From CBDBUR01 sp965212075 (GTDB lineage: Bacteria; Pseudomonadota; Alphaproteobacteria; JAPOUT01; G958296285), in contig OZ243043.1 of the NCBI GenBank assembly GCA_965212075.1, positions 1 to 64,000 of the forward strand: a DNA stretch of 64,000 bases. Reading direction: 5' to 3'. The position numbers and the translations under genes are program-made. Shown here one piece after another: positions 59,864 to 64,000 of the stretch (its first letter is position 1; every line of letters starts with the position of its first letter). The notes beneath the pieces were generated by a model that did not search any database, was not told where the DNA came from, and saw only the letters and a program-made list of their open reading frames with translations.

Positions 59864-61513
59864 ATGATGCGCGCTTTTATTTTTATCATATCTTGTTTAT
59901 GTGCCAGCGCCGCTTTGGCTGGTGAAAAGGCGATTTATTACCGCGCCTTTGATCAGAATTTGCCATTGGCTTTGAGGGATGTTGCTGAAAGCTTTAATCT
60001 GTCGCTCAACATGCAGGACATTCCCAACCAGCGTCTTAAGGGAGAATATGAATTACATTCTCCCAGCAAATTTTTGAACATTATTGCGCAGCGTTATCTT
60101 TTAGACTGGTTCATTGATGATGAAACGCTTTTTGTCACGCCAAAAAAATTACGCCAGCGCCGCGCTTTCTCATTTAAGACGGTGGCCGATCTTGATGATT
60201 TTCGTATTTATGTTCGGAAGAAAAAGCCTCTTTCGGGCATATCATTTCCTATGAGCCTTGATGGAGAGCAGCTGCAATTGACTTTTCAAGCGCCGGAAGC
60301 TTATTTGCAGCGCATTTCTCTTCTGTATGAAACATATGCCGGTCAGCACACAGAGGCAGAAGATGAGATTGCAGAAAAGGAAAATGCCGGAGACGGTCAT
60401 GGCGTGATGATGTTTCGGCTAGAACATGCTTGGGCAACTGATAAGACATATCAATTCGCCGATACAGCTTACACTGTTTCCGGCGTAGCGACGATTTTAC
60501 AGAAAATCATCGGCGCAAAGGAGGCAGACGAACAAAGTGGCGGCCTGCCTGTTTTTGGCAGTTCGGAATCCGTTCCGGAAATTCGGCCTCTTGCCGCGCC
60601 GCGCCGCAAAGCCGTTCAGGAGCAGATGAAGAGCAAAACGCAGGCTCAACACAAGCCGCCAGACGCCGCATTGTCTCAAGCGCCAAAGATTCTCGCCGAC
60701 GAACGGCTCAACGCCATTCTCATTTATGATGATCGCAGGCATTATAGCTATTATAAAAGTTTAATCAAAAGACTGGATAAGAAGTCTGAGCTTGTTGAAA
60801 TTGAAGCCATGATTGTGGATGTCGCCAAAGATCACATTTATGATTTGGGCGTCAATTGGCAGGCGAGCAAAGGGCGCGATGCTATCGGTTTTGGCACGAT
60901 CGGCGAGAATTTGGTGGAAGAGGGTGCCGTTGCTCTTTCGGGCGGGCTTGGCGGTTTATCCACCGCCTTGACAAGCAATTTAAGCGGCGTCTTGGCCAAA
61001 ATCAGATTTCTTGAGACAAAGGGCAATAGCCGCATTGTCTCGCGTCCTTCGGTTGTCACGATGGACAATCTTGAGGCGATCATCAACACGACGCAGCGTT
61101 TTTTCGTTCGCGTGACAGGATTTCAAGACTCCTCGCTTTATCCGGTAGAGGTGGGAACGACGTTGCGTGTCACGCCTCATATTATTTCCCGCAGCGCAGA
61201 TAGTGTGCGCAGCAAGGATTACCACATCCAGCTTTTTGTTGTGATTGAAGATGGCGCTGTGGACGAGGCGCAGAGCACAAGAGTTGATGGCTTGCCGCGG
61301 ATTCAGGAAAACAAGATCAACACGCAGGCGGTCGTTGAGCAGGGCGAGAGTCTTTTGATCGGCGGTCATATTCATACGACGACATCTGAGTCAATTTCGC
61401 GCGTGCCCTTTCTCGGATATATCCCGCTTTTGGGCTATTTGTTTTCATCGCGCAACAAAGTGGAGAAAGAATTTATTCGCCTTTTCATCATCCGTCCCCG
61501 AGTCCATGAATAA
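59864..61513 (+). CDS. sctC: T3SS outer-membrane secretin SctC
   Basis: A 549-residue secretin forming the outer-membrane ring. The signal peptide spans about 1-19 (ending ALA). N0/N1-type domains (about 25-200) are followed by a linker and N3, and the secretin core includes VEIEAMIVDVAKDHIYDLGVNW, GNSRIVSRPSVVTMDN and VPFLGYIPLLGYLFSSR. These match YscC/EscC. A low-complexity region near 240-280 lies between domains. The stop overlaps the STAS gene start by 8 bases. Confidence 0.95.
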   Translation: MMRAFIFIISCLCASAALAGEKAIYYRAFDQNLPLALRDVAESFNLSLNMQDIPNQRLKGEYELHSPSKFLNIIAQRYLLDWFIDDETLFVTPKKLRQRRAFSFKTVADLDDFRIYVRKKKPLSGISFPMSLDGEQLQLTFQAPEAYLQRISLLYETYAGQHTEAEDEIAEKENAGDGHGVMMFRLEHAWATDKTYQFADTAYTVSGVATILQKIIGAKEADEQSGGLPVFGSSESVPEIRPLAAPRRKAVQEQMKSKTQAQHKPPDAALSQAPKILADERLNAILIYDDRRHYSYYKSLIKRLDKKSELVEIEAMIVDVAKDHIYDLGVNWQASKGRDAIGFGTIGENLVEEGAVALSGGLGGLSTALTSNLSGVLAKIRFLETKGNSRIVSRPSVVTMDNLEAIINTTQRFFVRVTGFQDSSLYPVEVGTTLRVTPHIISRSADSVRSKDYHIQLFVVIEDGAVDEAQSTRVDGLPRIQENKINTQAVVEQGESLLIGGHIHTTTSESISRVPFLGYIPLLGYLFSSRNKVEKEFIRLFIIRPRVHE

Positions 61514-61865
61514 AGAGTTAGTAAAAAATATACCCGCAGATGAGCAAATTTGGCATTTGCCGTCCTGCATTGACGGCGCTCATGCTGATGAGATGCAGCG
61601 CCATATTGCGCATGCTGCGCAGCTGGCAGGCGGTGTGACGCGGCTCGTTTTGGATTTGCGGCCTCTCGCGCTTTTAGATTTTTCAGGCGCTGGTTTTTTG
61701 CTTGACCTGATCGCGCAGGCGCGCGCGCGCAAAATAAACGTCATTCTTCAAACGAAGGATGAGTCTCTGGCATCTTTGCTGCATTTTATGCAGTTTGATT
61801 TTGTCGCCGAGATTCAGTTCGTCGCAGCCAGCGAGGAGGCGGTGAATGGCAAGAATCTCAAATAG
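61506..61865 (+). CDS. STAS-domain protein in the T3SS operon
   Basis: A 119-residue single STAS domain, the fold of anti-sigma factor antagonists such as SpoIIAA and RsbV. The core LVLDLRPLALLDFSGAGFLLDL carries the Ser of the phosphorylation motif (in DFSG). Such proteins act in partner switching with a kinase and phosphatase; in Bordetella the STAS protein BtrV controls T3SS activity this way. No kinase or phosphatase gene is seen in the window, so a partner would lie elsewhere. It overlaps SctC by 8 bases and the effector gene by 20. Confidence 0.82.
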   Translation: MNKELVKNIPADEQIWHLPSCIDGAHADEMQRHIAHAAQLAGGVTRLVLDLRPLALLDFSGAGFLLDLIAQARARKINVILQTKDESLASLLHFMQFDFVAEIQFVAASEEAVNGKNLK

Positions 61866-63279
61866 CGGCGGCACTTCAAAAAATGTTCTCAGCTCTGTTT
61901 GGCGTGCGGTCAAATCTCTCAAGACGCGTCAAGGAACGGCCCATGCTGTCAAGCAGGCAAGCACATCGCGTGCGCGTAAAGTTAATGGTTTATCTCCGCG
62001 CCGCAGGCTTTTCAACCGCACGCTTTTCTCGCGCAAAGCCCGCTCGCCGGCTTCTTCTGCTGAACGAACCAACATAAAGGCAGATTTTGCGGGCAAGGAT
62101 GGCACGCAAAGCGGCAAGCGGCTTTTGGAGATTTTTTCCACCGCCGCGCCAGAGGAAATATTGCACGCTGTCCATGAAACGGCGATCAATCCGGAGATTC
62201 AACAAGATCACGTGCTTAGTTATAATGGCGATCTTCATGTGAGTTTTCAGCAGAAGCTGATGAGCATGAACGATCAGGAGCTTCTCGCGCTTTATCAGAA
62301 ATTCAATAGTTCGGACATGCTCAATCTGCGCGCCGGATTAAAATTAGCCGCACAGCAGGGCGCAGGGCGCGGCACGGCGTCTGACGGCGTAAAGAAGGAG
62401 TTTGATTTCACCTCGCGCCATTTGGAAGGGTTGAATCGGATTATTCTTGCTGAAGTGATGCTGCATCGTTCTCTCGTTGATAATCTGCTGCCGCTTCGTG
62501 GGCAAAATATGTCGAGAAAGACAAAAAATATTTTGCGGCGCTTTGGCAGGGATATGGCGCCGCATATTTCTTCTTCGTCGGGTGATGTGCCGAAGGCAAT
62601 TTTGCAGCGATTTCAAAATGATTTTGCCAAGCTGGCGCGCCAGTCCGAAGAAGGCGTGGCCGATGAGGCTGTCGGCAAAGAAGGGGGCATATGCCATCTT
62701 GACCGGCAGAATCCGAACAGCGAAGAACTCAACGTATCCGAGATTTACATCAAAGATTTTAAACGCATTCCGAAAAAATTTGATGATGGTGAGCAGGTGA
62801 TCACCAATCACCAGCTGGGCTGGAACGAATTTGATCGCAAGAATATTTCCGATCATATCACGCAATTTTGCCGCGGCGATGCCAATCAAGCGCGGCGTGT
62901 GAACTCTCTGCTGTCGCAGCAATCTTTGGCGGATCTTTATAAGCTGCAGCGCGGCGGTGCGTTTGTGCCCTATCCTCGCGCTGCTGACCAGCCTCATCAG
63001 TTTGATGGTTATGAGGGCAATAAGAATCTATCGCAGACGATCACGCGTCTGGCCAATGGCGATGTCCGCGTGCGGACAATGCAGACCCTTGAGCCAAATA
63101 TGTTTAATCGTTTCAAAAATCATGGCGGCATTGAATTTCTTCCCGTTGGCGATAAGAAATCTGTGCTGCGATTAGATATAGATATTCTTGTGCCCGCGCA
63201 GCGCAGTGTTGCGCCGGAAATTACTCATTTTCGCCACTCATCACATATTGTGGTTGAAGACTCAATCATAGAGATGTGA
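61846..63279 (+). CDS. Unrecognised 477-residue putative T3SS effector
   Basis: No family was recognised. The first 70 residues are basic and Ser-rich (SSVWRAVKSLKTRQGTAHAV) and predicted disordered, like an exported-protein N-terminus, with no hydrophobic signal peptide. A helical centre contains YQKFNSSDMLNLRAGLKLAAQ and MLHRSLVDNLLPL, and a later region has GWNEFDRKNISDHITQFCRGD and FEYGGIEFLPVGDKKS-like strands. An AGGAGG site lies 6 bases before the start. The 20-base overlap with the STAS gene and the facing CesT-type chaperone gene support export. Function is unknown. Confidence 0.6.
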   Translation: MARISNSGGTSKNVLSSVWRAVKSLKTRQGTAHAVKQASTSRARKVNGLSPRRRLFNRTLFSRKARSPASSAERTNIKADFAGKDGTQSGKRLLEIFSTAAPEEILHAVHETAINPEIQQDHVLSYNGDLHVSFQQKLMSMNDQELLALYQKFNSSDMLNLRAGLKLAAQQGAGRGTASDGVKKEFDFTSRHLEGLNRIILAEVMLHRSLVDNLLPLRGQNMSRKTKNILRRFGRDMAPHISSSSGDVPKAILQRFQNDFAKLARQSEEGVADEAVGKEGGICHLDRQNPNSEELNVSEIYIKDFKRIPKKFDDGEQVITNHQLGWNEFDRKNISDHITQFCRGDANQARRVNSLLSQQSLADLYKLQRGGAFVPYPRAADQPHQFDGYEGNKNLSQTITRLANGDVRVRTMQTLEPNMFNRFKNHGGIEFLPVGDKKSVLRLDIDILVPAQRSVAPEITHFRHSSHIVVEDSIIEM

Positions 63280-63285
63280 TAGATG

Positions 63286-63810
63286 CTAGATGCGCACCGC
63301 ACCTGCGCGATTGTCTGAAAGTTGCGGCGCAGTCTGGCCATCTGCGTCAGCATCGTCAGCAAATTGCAAGACGCCATTTTTGACGCAGCTCGCCCAATAT
63401 TCCAGAGCATTGACGAAGCGCTCCATTTCGTTTTCCAAAATTTCAGTCGTGAGCACATAGGCCGGCAGTGCGCGCGTGAGTAAGATTTCTTTGCTCTCCG
63501 CGTCAAAGGCGAATGCCGCGCCGCCCATAACCGATTCCGACAAATTCGCTTGCAGCAGATTGTGATAAAAAGCTGTGATCTGGTCGGGCTGAGCGAGGCG
63601 CGGGCTGTCAGAGATTGCAGAGATGAGAAACATGGTGCGAATGTCTTGCTGCGGCTCGCCAAGTGCTTGTATTTCCACAAGAAATTGATCGTCAAAAATC
63701 AAGGACGAGATCGCGCGCTTGTCAAAAGAGAGATTGCGCAAGCCGATATTCTGCCCGAATTGCATCAAGGTTTGGTTTAATTGCGAAAGAGGAATGGTGG
63801 TTGAGTTCAT
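63286..63810 (-). CDS. T3SS class I (CesT/SycE-type) chaperone
   Basis: A 174-residue acidic protein with the effector-chaperone layout: an N-terminal helix (LNQTLMQFGQNIGLRNLSF), beta strands, the middle ITAFYHNLLQANLSESVMGGAAFAFDAES segment and a C-terminal helix with LENEMERFVNALEYWASCV. This matches CesT-family class I chaperones. It converges on the 477-residue protein with a 6-base gap, so that protein or the SopB-like one may be its cargo. Its start shares bases with the stop of the next gene as TGATG. Confidence 0.8.
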   Translation of the reverse strand: MNSTTIPLSQLNQTLMQFGQNIGLRNLSFDKRAISSLIFDDQFLVEIQALGEPQQDIRTMFLISAISDSPRLAQPDQITAFYHNLLQANLSESVMGGAAFAFDAESKEILLTRALPAYVLTTEILENEMERFVNALEYWASCVKNGVLQFADDADADGQTAPQLSDNRAGAVRI

Positions 63811-64000
63811 CAGTGGGGGGCATCCTTTTGAGCTGGTTTTTGTTGGTGGAAAGCGATCTGCTGGTGCAGCCGCGCGAGTAGATCATTTTGTTCTGCGGCG
63901 AGGTTTTGCTGGCTGATGAGTTTCAGCCAAAGGGCGGCTTCGTCATAAGCGCCTTGATGGGCGAGGCATAATCCGGCGCCCAATATCCAGCTCGGATTGC
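63810..64000 (-). CDS. TPR protein, C-terminal part (cut by window edge)
   Basis: The last 62 residues of a protein that continues beyond the right edge. The fragment NPSWILGAGLCLAHQGAYDEAALWLKLI is TPR-like and close to LcrH/SycD or YscG chaperones. It ends with a Gln-rich tail (ARLHQQIAFHQQKPAQ). The stop overlaps the CesT-type chaperone start by one base (TGATG), so both probably belong to one minus-strand T3SS transcript. Confidence 0.7.
   Translation of the reverse strand, partial: NPSWILGAGLCLAHQGAYDEAALWLKLISQQNLAAEQNDLLARLHQQIAFHQQKPAQKDAPH

Noticed and set aside
47536..64000. Mobile element carrying the T3SS
   Set aside because: No integrase, transposase, tRNA insertion site or direct flank repeat was found in the window, so transfer is not supported by sequence here.

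Overview
The window is a stretch of an alphaproteobacterial chromosome, unassigned below class, with mixed GC. Class-level clues are the fdxA-carD pair, DUF2093 and DUF3035 proteins, a COQ7-type ubiquinone hydroxylase, an isoleucyl-tRNA synthetase whose C-terminal zinc site is lost, a lipid A gene pair and the etfBA/glcDEF layout. Genes are tightly packed, often with 1-8 bp stop/start overlaps. No IS element, integrase or CRISPR array was seen.

Positions 1-20100 hold housekeeping genes: the lpxK end and a lipid A acyltransferase, an M23 peptidase, xseA, purD, a kinase/acyl-CoA dehydrogenase pair, tadA, an RsuA/RluB pseudouridine synthase, rsmD, mutL, pgi, and the run ribF-ileS-lspA-DUF3035 lipoprotein-M16 protease pair. 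Positions 20100-36000 hold an envelope trio (LolA-like protein, outer-membrane barrel, MMPL/RND transporter), fdxA-carD, tRNA-Arg(CCU), an acyl-CoA synthetase operon, a tRNA-Leu interrupted by a group I intron, a YqaA/DedA-DsbB fusion followed by coq7, a fatty acid desaturase, an esterase and etfBA. Positions 36000-47535 hold rsfS, the ergothioneine genes egtBD, nadD, proBA, obgE, rpmA/rplU and the glycolate oxidase operon glcDEF.

From 47627 to the right edge the window enters a type III secretion (T3SS) locus. It starts with a 960-residue effector candidate carrying a SopB/IpgD-type phosphatase signature. Then come two related EspA/SseB-like secreted proteins, two LcrH/SycD-type chaperones around a small orphan, the translocators SctE and SctB, a SctG-like protein, and SctJ, SctK, SctL, SctN, SctO and SctC. 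A STAS-domain protein and an unrecognised 477-residue putative effector end the run. On the opposite strand a CesT-type chaperone and a TPR protein cut by the window edge follow. The EspA-like/chaperone/SctE/SctB order resembles the SPI-2/LEE type of translocon, so this bacterium probably injects proteins into eukaryotic cells. SctD, F, I, P, Q, R-U and V are not in the window.

The most notable items are the T3SS locus and its SopB-like effector, the STAS protein inside the secretion operon, the IC3-like group I intron in the tRNA-Leu(CAA) anticodon loop, the YqaA/DedA-DsbB fusion, and repeated in-frame 12-15 bp tandem repeats in otherwise unrelated genes.
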